Both the position numbers and the translations under genes were made by a program. The notes below the pieces were generated by a model. The model was not told the origin of the DNA. It did no database searches and was given only the letters and a program-made list of their open reading frames with translations. Of a stretch of 64,000 bases of DNA, positions 25,335 through 35,254 are shown one piece after another. Source of the stretch: Streptomyces sp. NBC_01224 (GTDB taxonomy: Bacteria > Actinomycetota > Actinomycetes > Streptomycetales > Streptomycetaceae); NCBI RefSeq assembly GCF_036002945.1, contig NZ_CP108529.1, positions 5,699,001 to 5,763,000 on the forward strand, given 5' to 3'. Position 1 is the stretch's first letter, and every line of letters starts with the position of its first letter.

Positions 25335-25729
25335 TTCCTGTATGCGGAGCCGATCACTCGCGTGCGGAGTTCCCGATCACTTGCTCGCGGACTTGGACCG
25401 ACCACTCGTTTACGGACTTCCCGGCCACTCTCGCATCGCGTTCGCTCAACGGACGCTCAAATTCGAATAACGATCCCGTCACCTGAACGGTCTCTTTTGC
25501 GGCGACTGGGAACCCTTGTCCGCTTTTTCCTGTGGTGTGCCCCACATAATGTCCGATGATCCGCCCATGTGTCCGTGGTAAATCTTCACGACCACTCGGG
25601 GACGCCACCCATGTTCCCGAGGGCGCTACAGGCCGGCGACCGCCGGCGGCACTCCATCCATATCCGGGGGGATCAGGACCTGATCCGCAGCCTCAACGGC
25701 GCGGATCGGCGTGGAGAAAGGCGCAGCAC
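25335..25729. other. Non-coding region with four imperfect repeats before the permease
   Basis: No convincing gene. At the left are four imperfect copies of a GGAxTTCCCGATCACTCG-like element (about 25342-25430, period roughly 24-26 bp). To the right, lower-GC sequence (25450-25560) could hold the permease promoter. The open frame to 25556 upstream of the permease start lacks a ribosome site. Confidence 0.5.
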
Positions 25730-27169
25730 ATGACATCGGCGCAGGTCGACAAGGGACAAGACGGCCGCAAGGCCGCAGCGGTCGCGGATGCCGGCGCGGC
25801 GGGCGAGGGGTACCAGCGAGCCCTCGGCGCCCGTCAGATCCAGATGATCGCCATCGGCGGGGCCATCGGCACCGGCCTCTTCCTCGGCGCCGGAAAGGCG
25901 ATCGCCAAGGCCGGGCCCAGCCTCATCCTGGCCTATGCCATCGCGGGCCTGGTGATCTTCTTCATCATGCGGGCCCTGGGCGAACTCCTCATGTACCGGC
26001 CGGTCTCGGGCTCCTTCTCCGAGTACGCCCGCGAATTCATCGGCCCCTTCGCAGGATTCGTCACCGGCTGGACCTACTGGCTGTTCTGGGTCGTCACCGG
26101 AATCACCGAAGTCACTGCGGCCGCCCAGTACATGACCTTCTGGTTCGATATTCCTCAATGGGTTTCGGCGCTGATCTTCACGATCATCCTGTACGGCGTG
26201 AACCTGATCTCCGTAAAGCTCTTCGGGGAACTCGAATTCTGGTTCTCGATGGTCAAGGTGACCGCCATCGTCGGCATGATCCTCATCTGCGCCGGAATTC
26301 TCACCCTCGGCTTCTCCGACGCCGGGGACACCGCGTCCGTCACCCACCTCTGGGCCGACGGCGGCTTCTTCCCGCACGGCATCAAGGGCACCTTGCTGAC
26401 CCTGCAGATCGTGATGTTCGCCTTCCTCGCCGTGGAACTCGTCGGCGTCACCGCGGGCGAGTCCAAGGACCCGAAGACCGTCCTGCCCAAGGCCATCAAC
26501 ACCGTGCCGTGGCGCATCGCCGTCTTCTACGTCGGCGCCCTCATCATGATCCTTTCCGTGGTCCCGTGGACCGAGTTCCAGCCCGGCATCTCGCCGTTCG
26601 TCGCCGCCTTCCAGAAGATGGGCCTCGGCATCGGCGCCGGCATCGTCAACTTCGTCGTGCTGACCGCGGCCCTCTCCTCCTGCAACTCCGGCATGTACTC
26701 CACCGGCCGCATGCTCCGCGACCTCGCCCTCAACGGCCAGGGTCCGAAGTTCTTCACCAGGCTGACGAAGAGCGGCACCCCGCTCATCGGCACCACCTTC
26801 TCCGCCGCCCTGATGCTCGTCGGCGTCTGGATCAACTACCAGTGGCCCGGCGACGCCTTCACCTACGTCGTCTCCTTCGCCACCATCTCCGGCATGTGGG
26901 CCTGGATCATGATCCTCATCTGCCAGATCCGCTACCGCGGCCTCGCGGACCGCGGCGTGCTCCCGCAGTCGACGTTCCGGGCCCCCGGCGCCCCGTTCAC
27001 CAGCGTCTTCGCGCTGGCCTTCATCGCCATGGTCATCGTGATGATGGGCATCGACAAGGACGCCAGGATCTCGCTGTACTGCGCCCCGCTCTGGGCGGCC
27101 ATCCTCGGCGTCTCATACCTGGTGCTCAAGGCCCGTAACCCCGAGAACAAGGCCTTCGCGAAGAGCTGA
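25730..27169 (+). CDS. APC-family amino acid permease (GabP/CycA type)
   Basis: The 479-residue membrane protein has 12 predicted helices and the family motif IAIGGAIGTGLFLGAGKAI in helix 1. It probably imports a neutral amino acid or GABA with protons; D-Ala/D-Ser/Gly and Asn permeases share this pattern. The ATG at 25730 has GGAGAAAGG upstream. It sits between the AosR-like gene and mec, interrupting the arrangement known from mycobacteria, and ends at its own terminator, so it need not belong to cysteine synthesis. Confidence 0.88.
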   Translation: MTSAQVDKGQDGRKAAAVADAGAAGEGYQRALGARQIQMIAIGGAIGTGLFLGAGKAIAKAGPSLILAYAIAGLVIFFIMRALGELLMYRPVSGSFSEYAREFIGPFAGFVTGWTYWLFWVVTGITEVTAAAQYMTFWFDIPQWVSALIFTIILYGVNLISVKLFGELEFWFSMVKVTAIVGMILICAGILTLGFSDAGDTASVTHLWADGGFFPHGIKGTLLTLQIVMFAFLAVELVGVTAGESKDPKTVLPKAINTVPWRIAVFYVGALIMILSVVPWTEFQPGISPFVAAFQKMGLGIGAGIVNFVVLTAALSSCNSGMYSTGRMLRDLALNGQGPKFFTRLTKSGTPLIGTTFSAALMLVGVWINYQWPGDAFTYVVSFATISGMWAWIMILICQIRYRGLADRGVLPQSTFRAPGAPFTSVFALAFIAMVIVMMGIDKDARISLYCAPLWAAILGVSYLVLKARNPENKAFAKS

Positions 27170-27232
27170 GGCCACTCCGTACGAACCCCGAACCATCCCC
27201 GGGCGACCACCGCCCCAACGGTCGCGTCCACC

Positions 27233-27277
27233 ATGCGGGCCCCCACGTACCACCCCTCGGTACGTCGGGGCCCGCAT
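27233..27277 (+). terminator. Hairpin between permease and mec
   Basis: ATGCGGGCCCCCACGTAC pairs with GTACGTCGGGGCCCGCAT with one mismatch in 18 bp, around a 9-nt loop. It ends 16 bp before the mec start. Confidence 0.7.
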
Positions 27278-27292
27278 GCCTATCCTGGCGCC

Positions 27293-27724
27293 ATGCTGAC
27301 CATCACCCAGGCGCTCTACGACCAGATCGTCGCGCACTCCCGCGCCGACCACCCCGACGAGGCGTGCGGCGTGGTCGCGGGGCCGGCCGGAACCGGCCGC
27401 GCCGAACGGTTCATCCCCATGCTCAACGCCGCCCGCTCGCCCACCTTCTACGAGTTCGACTCGGGCGACCTCCTCAAGCTCTACCGGGAGATGGACGACC
27501 GCGACGAGGAGCCGGTGATCATTTACCACTCCCACACCGCGACCGAGGCCTACCCGTCCCGCACCGACGTCACGTACGCCAACGAACCCGGCGCCCACTA
27601 CGTGCTCGTCTCCACCGCGGACACCGACGACGCGGGCCCCTTCCAGTTCCGCTCCTACCGGATCGTGGACGGCGAGATCACCGAGGAGGACGTCGAGGTC
27701 GTCGAGGCGTACGAAGCCGCCTGA
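27293..27724 (+). CDS. mec: Mec, JAMM/M67-family metallopeptidase acting on CysO
   Basis: The 143-residue zinc peptidase has the JAMM motif with Glu23, His79, His81, Ser89 and Asp92 (HSHTATEAYPSRTD). In mycobacteria Mec releases cysteine from the CysO-cysteine conjugate. Here CysO has residues beyond its GG, so Mec may also be needed to expose the GG terminus. The leader peptide and cysO follow on the same strand after about 140 bp. The longer frame from 27233 overlaps the terminator, so ATG 27293 is preferred. Confidence 0.9.
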   Translation: MLTITQALYDQIVAHSRADHPDEACGVVAGPAGTGRAERFIPMLNAARSPTFYEFDSGDLLKLYREMDDRDEEPVIIYHSHTATEAYPSRTDVTYANEPGAHYVLVSTADTDDAGPFQFRSYRIVDGEITEEDVEVVEAYEAA

Positions 27725-27867
27725 CCTCCTCGCACCGCCCGACCCCGGCACTCCACCGGCCGGACGGGACCGGGCCCACCACGGTCCCGTCCACCTGTCG
27801 AACACCGAACATCCATCAGGTGAGATCACATTCCGGATCACGGACCGGGAATCGATACGATGACCGC

Positions 27868-27993
27868 ATGGTTCCCCATGACGTGAGCGACAAGACGCCG
27901 GGCATGCTGCTCGTTGCGCGGCTGCACGTCGACCTGTGCAGGCTCTCCAGCGCGATCTGTACGAGCCGCCTGCCCGCCGGCCGCGAGGCCTGA
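27868..27993 (+). CDS. Cysteine-containing putative leader peptide upstream of cysO
   Basis: The 41-residue ORF reads through RLHVDLCRLSSAICTSR, with Cys24 and Cys31, which matches the short 'putative leader peptide' family found before sulfur-assimilation genes in Streptomyces. The true start may be the inner ATG at 27904, giving a 29-residue peptide. Ribosome stalling at the Cys codons when cysteinyl-tRNA is scarce would be a logical way to raise cysO-cysM expression. It ends 105 bp before cysO, with a small hairpin (28039-28058) in between. Confidence 0.7.
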   Translation: MVPHDVSDKTPGMLLVARLHVDLCRLSSAICTSRLPAGREA

Positions 27994-28038
27994 GCCGGGT
28001 TCGCGGCCCGAGCACCCATTCGTCACGCACCAACCCCT

Positions 28039-28058
28039 GCGCGGGGGCAGAGCCGCGC
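28039..28058 (+). promoter_or_regulatory. Candidate attenuator hairpin between leader peptide and cysO
   Basis: GCGCGG and CCGCGC pair around GGGCAGAG in the leader-cysO interval. The stem is short and has no U-tract, so it may act on ribosome access rather than termination. Weak evidence on its own; listed because of the leader peptide. Confidence 0.3.
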
Positions 28059-28098
28059 GCCCCACGCCACCTCTCCGCTTTCGACAGGAGCCCACGCC

Positions 28099-28377
28099 AT
28101 GGCCATCGAGGTCCGCATCCCGACCATCCTCCGCACCTACACCGACGGCGCCAAGGCAGTCGAGGGCAACGGGGAGACCCTCGCCGACCTCTTCACGGAC
28201 CTGGACAGCCGCCACAACGGCATCCGTGAGCGCATCGTCGACGGTGACCAGCTCCGTCGCTTCGTGAACGTCTACCTCAACGACGAGGACGTCCGCTTCC
28301 TCGACGGCATCTCCACCAAGCTCAGCGACGGTGACAGCGTCACCATCCTCCCGGCCGTCGCCGGCGGCATGAACTGA
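28099..28377 (+). CDS. cysO: CysO, ubiquitin-like sulfur carrier protein
   Basis: The 92-residue MoaD/ThiS-like beta-grasp protein donates sulfur from a C-terminal thiocarboxylate to O-phosphoserine in CysM-dependent cysteine synthesis. The chain ends AVAGG-MN: the functional diglycine (residues 89-90) is followed by two extra residues that must be removed before activation. Mtb CysO, as I recall, ends at GG. The stop overlaps the cysM start (TGATG), so CysO and CysM are coupled. GACAGGAG precedes the ATG. Confidence 0.92.
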   Translation: MAIEVRIPTILRTYTDGAKAVEGNGETLADLFTDLDSRHNGIRERIVDGDQLRRFVNVYLNDEDVRFLDGISTKLSDGDSVTILPAVAGGMN

Positions 28378-29327
28378 TGCGGTACGACAGCCCGCTCGCC
28401 GCAGTGGGCAACACCCCGCTCGTCCGCCTGCCGCGGCTGTCACCGTCGGACGACGTCCGCATCTGGGCCAAGCTGGAGGACCGCAACCCCACCGGCTCGA
28501 TCAAGGACCGCCCCGCGCTCCACATGGTCGAACAGGCCGAGAAGGACGGCCGGCTGACCCCCGGCTGCACCATCCTGGAACCCACCAGCGGCAACACCGG
28601 CATCTCGCTCGCCATGGCGGCCAAGCTCAAGGGCTACCGCATCGTGTGCGTCATGCCGGAGAACACCTCCCAGGAACGGCGCGACCTGCTCGCCATGTGG
28701 GGTGCCGAGATCATCTCCTCCCCGGCGGCGGGCGGCTCCAACACGGCCGTACGCGTCGCCAAGGAGCTGGCAGCCGAGCACCCCGACTGGGTCATGCTCT
28801 ACCAGTACGGCAACCCGGACAACGCGGGCGCCCACTACGCCACCACCGGCCCGGAGATCCTCACCGACCTCCCGTCCATCACCCACTTCGTGGCGGGCCT
28901 CGGCACCACCGGCACGCTCATGGGCGTCGGCCGCTACCTGCGCGAGCACAAGCCCGACATCAAGATCGTCGCCGCCGAGCCGCGCTACGACGACCTGGTC
29001 TACGGGCTCCGCAACCTCGACGAGGGCTTCGTCCCCGAGCTCTACGACGCCTCCGTCCTCACCACCCGCTTCTCCGTCGGCTCCGCGGACGCCGTCACCC
29101 GCACCCGCGAACTCCTCCAGCAGGAGGGCATCTTCGCGGGCGTCTCCACCGGCGCCGCACTTCACGCCGCGATCGGAGTGGGAAACAAGGCCGTCAAGGC
29201 GGGGGAGCCGGCCGACATCGTCTTCGTCGTCGCGGACGGCGGCTGGAAGTACCTGTCGACGGGCGTCTACACGGCCCCGACAACCGAAGCAGCCATCGAA
29301 ACGCTGCACGGCCAGCTCTGGGCATAG
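28377..29327 (+). CDS. cysM: CysM, CysO-dependent (O-phosphoserine) cysteine synthase
   Basis: The 316-residue PLP enzyme of the cysteine synthase family carries Lys43 (NPTGSIKDRPA) as the likely Schiff-base lysine and the substrate loop PTSGNTG. It replaces the phosphate of O-phosphoserine with sulfur carried by CysO, a route resistant to oxidative stress. Start overlap with cysO supports tight stoichiometry. A hairpin terminator follows 10 bp after the stop. Confidence 0.92.
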   Translation: MRYDSPLAAVGNTPLVRLPRLSPSDDVRIWAKLEDRNPTGSIKDRPALHMVEQAEKDGRLTPGCTILEPTSGNTGISLAMAAKLKGYRIVCVMPENTSQERRDLLAMWGAEIISSPAAGGSNTAVRVAKELAAEHPDWVMLYQYGNPDNAGAHYATTGPEILTDLPSITHFVAGLGTTGTLMGVGRYLREHKPDIKIVAAEPRYDDLVYGLRNLDEGFVPELYDASVLTTRFSVGSADAVTRTRELLQQEGIFAGVSTGAALHAAIGVGNKAVKAGEPADIVFVVADGGWKYLSTGVYTAPTTEAAIETLHGQLWA

Positions 29328-29337
29328 CTCGTCCTGA

Positions 29338-29375
29338 ATCGCCGGACGAGCTGAACATCCAGCCCGTCCGGCGAT
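29338..29375 (+). terminator. Terminator after cysM
   Basis: ATCGCCGGACG pairs with CGTCCGGCGAT around a 16-nt loop. The right arm contains CCCGTCCGGCGAT, a motif that recurs in the intergenic region at 864, and looks like a recurring Streptomyces extragenic element. Confidence 0.6.
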
Positions 29376-29472
29376 CGAGGAGCGGAGCCCCGGTTGCCGG
29401 AACGGGCGGGCAGGGGACAGGCCCGCCGCAGGCGCCCCGAGGCCACGCGCACCCGCAGCGATGCCCCCGACC

Positions 29473-29973
29473 TCACCCAAGCCCCCGCACCCGCTCCCAC
29501 ACATCCGGATCCACCACCCCCGCCCGCCGCCGGAACCCCCGCACGGCAACCTCCCGCAACTCATCCGTCTCCAGGAAACTCTCCCGCCCCCGCGCATCCC
29601 CCACCGTCCCCGCGGGCAGCGCGATCACTCCGGGCCGTTCCTCGTGATACTTGCTGGTGATCTTCGCGACGAGCGCCGAGTCACCCCGTACCGACAGCAC
29701 CAGGCAGGGCCGGTCCTTCGCCCCGGGCCCGTCCTCGTACGGCACCTCGGCCCACCAGATCTCACCCGGCCGCGGCCTGCGCTCCGGCTCCGGCCCACGC
29801 CCCGGCCCCGCCGGCGGACGCGTCCGCCCGCCCGGACGCGCACCGAAGCGCGTACCCGCTGACCTGCCGGAGCGGCCCCGCGACCGTTGCCCGCCCCGTG
29901 CCCGCCCATCGGCGACCGCCACCACGAGCGCGAGCAGGACGACAACGGCAATCGCAATCCACCACCAGGACAT
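29473..29973 (-). CDS. Membrane-anchored PemK/MazF-like protein
   Basis: The protein (166 residues from ATG 29973; 29979 is an alternative) has a single N-terminal membrane helix (MSWWWIAIAVVVLLALVVAV), an Arg/Gly/Pro-rich linker of about 45 residues, and a C-terminal PemK-like domain (RPGEIWWAEVPYEDGPGAKD, RPCLVLSVRG, AKITSK). Soluble PemK/MazF toxins are mRNA interferases made with an antitoxin; no antitoxin gene is adjacent and the domain is tethered to the membrane. It may be a housekeeping derivative. It is divergent from the MBL hydrolase gene. Confidence 0.7.
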   Translation of the reverse strand: MSWWWIAIAVVVLLALVVAVADGRARGGQRSRGRSGRSAGTRFGARPGGRTRPPAGPGRGPEPERRPRPGEIWWAEVPYEDGPGAKDRPCLVLSVRGDSALVAKITSKYHEERPGVIALPAGTVGDARGRESFLETDELREVAVRGFRRRAGVVDPDVWERVRGLG

Positions 29974-30156
29974 GTCCATGCCCCGACCGTACCGGCGTCC
30001 CCGCCTCTTCCATCGAACCGGTGACAGAGCAGGTGAGTTCCCCCACAACGGACGGCCGTGAAGGAGCGACCGGCTGTTTCGCGCCTTACGCTCGACAAAC
30101 CGCTCAACAGACCGCACGAACCCTCCCCGTTCCCACGTCTCGGAGGTTCACGCTCC

Positions 30157-30909
30157 ATGAAGCTCACCGTCGTCGGCTGCTCCGGCTCGTTCCCGTCCCC
30201 GGGATCAGCATGTTCGAGCTACCTCGTAGAGGCCGACGGCTTCAGGCTGCTCCTCGACATGGGCAACGGCGCCCTCGGCGAGCTGCAGCGCTATGTCGGT
30301 CTCTACGACCTCGACGCCATCTTCCTCAGTCACCTCCATGCCGATCACTGCATCGACATGTGCGCGTACTTCGTCGTCCGCTACTACCGGCACGACGGCG
30401 GCCGTCCCGCCCCGATCCCGGTCTACGGTCCCGACGGCACCGAGCAGCGGCTGACCACCGCCCACGCCGACACCCCGTCCGAGCGGGCGATGAGCGAGGT
30501 CTTCGACTTCCACACGCTGAAGCCGGGCTCGTTCGAGATCGGCCCCTTCTCGGTCCGTACGGAGAAGGTCTGCCACCCCGTCGACTCCTACGCCATCCGG
30601 ATCGAGCACGGCGGCCGCTCGCTCACGTACTCCGGCGACACGGGTGCCTGCGAGGCTCTGGACGAACTCGCCGAGGGCGCCGACCTGTTCCTCTGCGAAG
30701 CATCGTTCGTCCATGGCAAGGAGGACATCCCGGACCTCCACCTCAATGGCCGCGAGGCCGGCGACATCGCCGCCCGCGCCGGGGTGGGACGGCTCGTCCT
30801 CACCCACATCCCGCCGTGGACCGACGCCGACCGCAACCAGGCCGATGCCCGCCTGCTCTACGGCGGGCCGGTGGAGGTGGCGGCACCGGGCGCGGTCTAC
30901 GAGATCTAG
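30157..30909 (+). CDS. MBL-fold metallo-hydrolase (RNase Z/phosphodiesterase-like)
   Basis: The 250-residue protein has the metallo-beta-lactamase fold with the zinc motif SHLHADHCID, a further Asp in YSGDTGAC, and a C-terminal His in LTHIPPW. The pattern resembles the RNase Z/PhnP/cyclic-phosphodiesterase branch. ATG 30157 has GGAGG upstream; the frame extends 33 codons further left without support. Substrate unknown. A clear intrinsic terminator follows. Confidence 0.8.
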   Translation: MKLTVVGCSGSFPSPGSACSSYLVEADGFRLLLDMGNGALGELQRYVGLYDLDAIFLSHLHADHCIDMCAYFVVRYYRHDGGRPAPIPVYGPDGTEQRLTTAHADTPSERAMSEVFDFHTLKPGSFEIGPFSVRTEKVCHPVDSYAIRIEHGGRSLTYSGDTGACEALDELAEGADLFLCEASFVHGKEDIPDLHLNGREAGDIAARAGVGRLVLTHIPPWTDADRNQADARLLYGGPVEVAAPGAVYEI

Positions 30910-30935
30910 TCGTCCCGCACATCCGGTGCACGACG

Positions 30936-30972
30936 AAGCCCTCACCTCCCGCGGGGAAGGTGAGGGCTTTTT
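30936..30972. terminator. Intrinsic terminator between MBL gene and nagE2
   Basis: AAGCCCTCACCT pairs with AGGTGAGGGCTT and is followed by TTTT, a classical Rho-independent signal that can serve both convergent genes. Confidence 0.85.
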
Positions 30973-31002
30973 CGTGCGCCGGGGTGAGGCCCGCGGTGAG
31001 GC

Positions 31003-32268
<1,266 letters not shown>

Positions 32269-32347
32269 CAACTTCCTCCATTGGACAAGGCGCCGCCCAG
32301 GTCATTGACGGGGGGAGGCGGCGACTCGAGAAACGCGGCAGAACGCA

Positions 32348-32363
32348 CGCGGTCTGGACCACT
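32348..32363. promoter_or_regulatory. dre-like site 1 upstream of nagE2
   Basis: CGCGGTCTGGACCACT matches 12 of 16 positions of the DasR operator consensus ASTGGTCTAGACCAST. It lies next to a much better site. Confidence 0.55.
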
Positions 32364-32364
32364 C

Positions 32365-32380
32365 AGTGGTGTAGACCAGT
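32365..32380. promoter_or_regulatory. dre (DasR-responsive) site 2 upstream of nagE2
   Basis: AGTGGTGTAGACCAGT matches 15 of 16 positions of the DasR consensus. The pair of sites suggests strong control of GlcNAc uptake. Confidence 0.85.
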
Positions 32381-32464
32381 TGTAGCACGGTGTGGGTTGT
32401 ATAAGGAACCTGCAATTTCCGACTACTTCGCATGAGCTATCACCCACGCTCGGTCACATGGCGA

Positions 32465-32495
32465 AGGCCCCCGGACCACAAGGGTCCAAGGGCCT
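32465..32495 (-). terminator. Hairpin after nagE1
   Basis: AGGCCCCCGGACC and GGTCCAAGGGCCT form a stem with one internal mismatch pair around ACAAG. It closes the nagE1 transcript ahead of the nagE2 promoter region. Confidence 0.6.
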
Positions 32496-32527
32496 GCTCC
32501 GACCGAGCCGAAAGCCCGCCCGAAGTG

Positions 32528-33838
32528 CTACTTCGTGAGGTTCCTCTCGATCTCCTCCTCCAGCTCGTCGGGCTCCCGGCCCGGAGTCTGGAGGTTGAAC
32601 CTGGTGATCGCGAACCGGAAGATCACGTAGTACACGGCGGCGAAGGCCAGACCGAGCGGAATGATCAGCCACGGTTTGGTCGCCAGGTGCCAGTTGATGA
32701 CGTAGTCGATCAGCCCGGCGGAGAAACTGAAGCCGTCCTTGACTCCGAGCGCCCATGTCACGGCCATCGAGACACCCGTGAGCACCGCGTGGATCGCGTA
32801 CAGCAGCGGTGCCACGAAGAGGAACGAGTACTCGATCGGTTCGGTGATTCCCGTCACGAATGACGTCAGGCCGACCGAGAGCATCATGCCGCCGACCGCC
32901 TTCCGGCGATTCGGCTTGGCGCAGTGGTAGATCGCCAGCGCCGCCGCAGGGAGGGCGAACATCATGATCGGGAAGAAGCCCGAGGTGAACTGACCGGCCG
33001 TCGGGTCGCCCTGCAGGAACCGGTTGATGTCACCGTGCACGACCGTCCCGTCCGGCTTGGTGAAGTCGCCGAACTGGAACCAGACGAAAGTGTTCAGGAA
33101 CTGGTGGAGGCCGATGACCAGCAGGGCCCGGTTGGCGATGCCGAAGATTCCGGAGCCCGCCCAGTCCAGGTCCACCAGCCACTTGGAGAAGCTGGTCAGG
33201 CCGTCACCGATCGGCTGCCAGAGCCATGCGCACAACGCCGCGACGAGAAGGCCGACGAACGCCATGATGATCGGGACGAGCCGGCGGCCGTTGAAGAATC
33301 CCAGCCAGTCCACCAGCTTGACCCGGTGGTACCGCTGCCAGAACCAGGCGGACAGCAGACCCATCACGATGCCGCCGAACACCCCGGGGTTCTGGTACTC
33401 CGCGGCCGTGACCTTGGCATTGCCGGTGACGCAGGTGCCGAACCAGGTGCCGCCCGAAGTGAACGTGGAACCGGGCGCGCAGTCCACCGGGAAGGCGTGC
33501 AGCACCGCGTAATAAACGAGGAAGCCGGTCACCGCGGCGAGCGCGGTCGAACCGTCCGACTTCTTCGCCATACCGATGGCGACACCGACGCAGAACAGCA
33601 GCGGAAGGCCGAGCCCCGAGTCGAGCAGCGCGCCGCCCGCGGCCGCGAACACCTTGGCGACATTGCCCCAACGCAGGCCCTTGTCGCCGAATACGTCCGG
33701 CTGACCCAGCCGGTTGAGAATGCCTGCCGCCGGCAGGACGGCGATCGGGAGCTGGAGGCTGCGGCCCATCTTCTGGAGACCCTGGAAGAGGCCGTTCCAC
33801 CACGTCTTCTGGGGAACTGCGGCGCTGCTCGAGCTCAT
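32528..33838 (-). CDS. nagE1: GlcNAc-class PTS permease IIC, probable NagE1
   Basis: The 436-residue EIIC protein is closely similar to the gene at 31003 (shared RSLQLPIAVLPAAGILNRLG, SDGSTALAAVTGFLVYY, GDPTAGQFTSGFFPIMMFA) with an insertion of about 20 residues near 150. Such duplicated permeases occur in streptomycetes. ATG 33838 has GGAGG at 6 nt; the longer frame is not supported. A dre-like site lies 43 bp upstream, shared with divergent nagF. Symbol by synteny. Confidence 0.83.
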   Translation of the reverse strand: MSSSSAAVPQKTWWNGLFQGLQKMGRSLQLPIAVLPAAGILNRLGQPDVFGDKGLRWGNVAKVFAAAGGALLDSGLGLPLLFCVGVAIGMAKKSDGSTALAAVTGFLVYYAVLHAFPVDCAPGSTFTSGGTWFGTCVTGNAKVTAAEYQNPGVFGGIVMGLLSAWFWQRYHRVKLVDWLGFFNGRRLVPIIMAFVGLLVAALCAWLWQPIGDGLTSFSKWLVDLDWAGSGIFGIANRALLVIGLHQFLNTFVWFQFGDFTKPDGTVVHGDINRFLQGDPTAGQFTSGFFPIMMFALPAAALAIYHCAKPNRRKAVGGMMLSVGLTSFVTGITEPIEYSFLFVAPLLYAIHAVLTGVSMAVTWALGVKDGFSFSAGLIDYVINWHLATKPWLIIPLGLAFAAVYYVIFRFAITRFNLQTPGREPDELEEEIERNLTK

Positions 33839-33880
33839 CGGCATCCTCCCGGAACAAGACGCGTTCGGCGGTCGTTGCAC

Positions 33881-33896
33881 ACTGGTGTAGACCAGT
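33881..33896. promoter_or_regulatory. dre site in the nagE1-nagF divergent region
   Basis: ACTGGTGTAGACCAGT matches 15 of 16 positions of the DasR consensus. It is close to nagE1 (43 bp) and 165 bp before nagF, so it may control both. Confidence 0.85.
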
Positions 33897-34060
33897 TGAG
33901 GTACGGTGCGTAACCCGCCTGGAAGACAAGGCACCGGTGATCGTCATCATTGAGGACGGTCCAGTCACTCGCTCGCGAAGCTGGGCCAAACGTGCGTTAC
34001 GGTGACGAAACGGACCCATGGTGGGCCGTCGCATGCATGTGAACAACCAGGGAGAAGGCC

Positions 34061-34294
34061 ATGGCCAGCAAGGCTGAGAAGATCGTCGCCGGGCTCGGCG
34101 GTATCGATAACATCGACGAGATCGAAGGCTGCATCACGCGCCTGCGCACCGAGGTCCACGACCCCAGCAAGGTCGACGAAGCCGCGCTCAAGGCCGCCGG
34201 AGCCCACGGTGTCGTCAAGATGGGCACCGCGATCCAGGTCGTCATCGGCACCGACGCCGACCCCATCGCCGCCGACATCGAAGACATGATGTGA
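34061..34294 (+). CDS. nagF: GlcNAc PTS component IIB, NagF
   Basis: The 77-residue EIIB domain protein has the phosphorylated Cys24 in the family motif EGCITRLR. It passes phosphate from IIA to GlcNAc bound by the NagE permeases. Encoding IIB as a free protein beside two IIC-only genes is the streptomycete arrangement. GGGAGAAGG precedes the ATG, and a hairpin terminator follows. Confidence 0.92.
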   Translation: MASKAEKIVAGLGGIDNIDEIEGCITRLRTEVHDPSKVDEAALKAAGAHGVVKMGTAIQVVIGTDADPIAADIEDMM

Positions 34295-34330
34295 CCAGCC
34301 GCCGCACCCCCTGCTGAGCCCAAGCACTCA

Positions 34331-34372
34331 GCACCACGCAGGCCCTGCCCACCCGGACGGGGCCTGCGGTGC
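34331..34372 (+). terminator. Hairpin after nagF
   Basis: GCACCACGCAGGCCC pairs with GGGCCTGCGGTGC with one bulge. It separates nagF from rph. Confidence 0.65.
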
Positions 34373-34414
34373 ACCCGAACGGCCGCCACCCCCGCACCCG
34401 ATAAAGTCGACACC

Positions 34415-35152
<738 letters not shown>

Positions 35153-35254
35153 AGAAGCAACCAAATACGCACCACAACGCGTCGTTACGAACACGGGCGC
35201 ACGGGTCGAACCGTGCGCCCGTCCGCGTATCCGCACCTGGGGAGGAACCGCACC

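Noticed and set aside
29473..29973. Classical toxin-antitoxin locus
   Set aside because: No antitoxin-sized gene adjoins the PemK-like gene, and the toxin domain is membrane-tethered.
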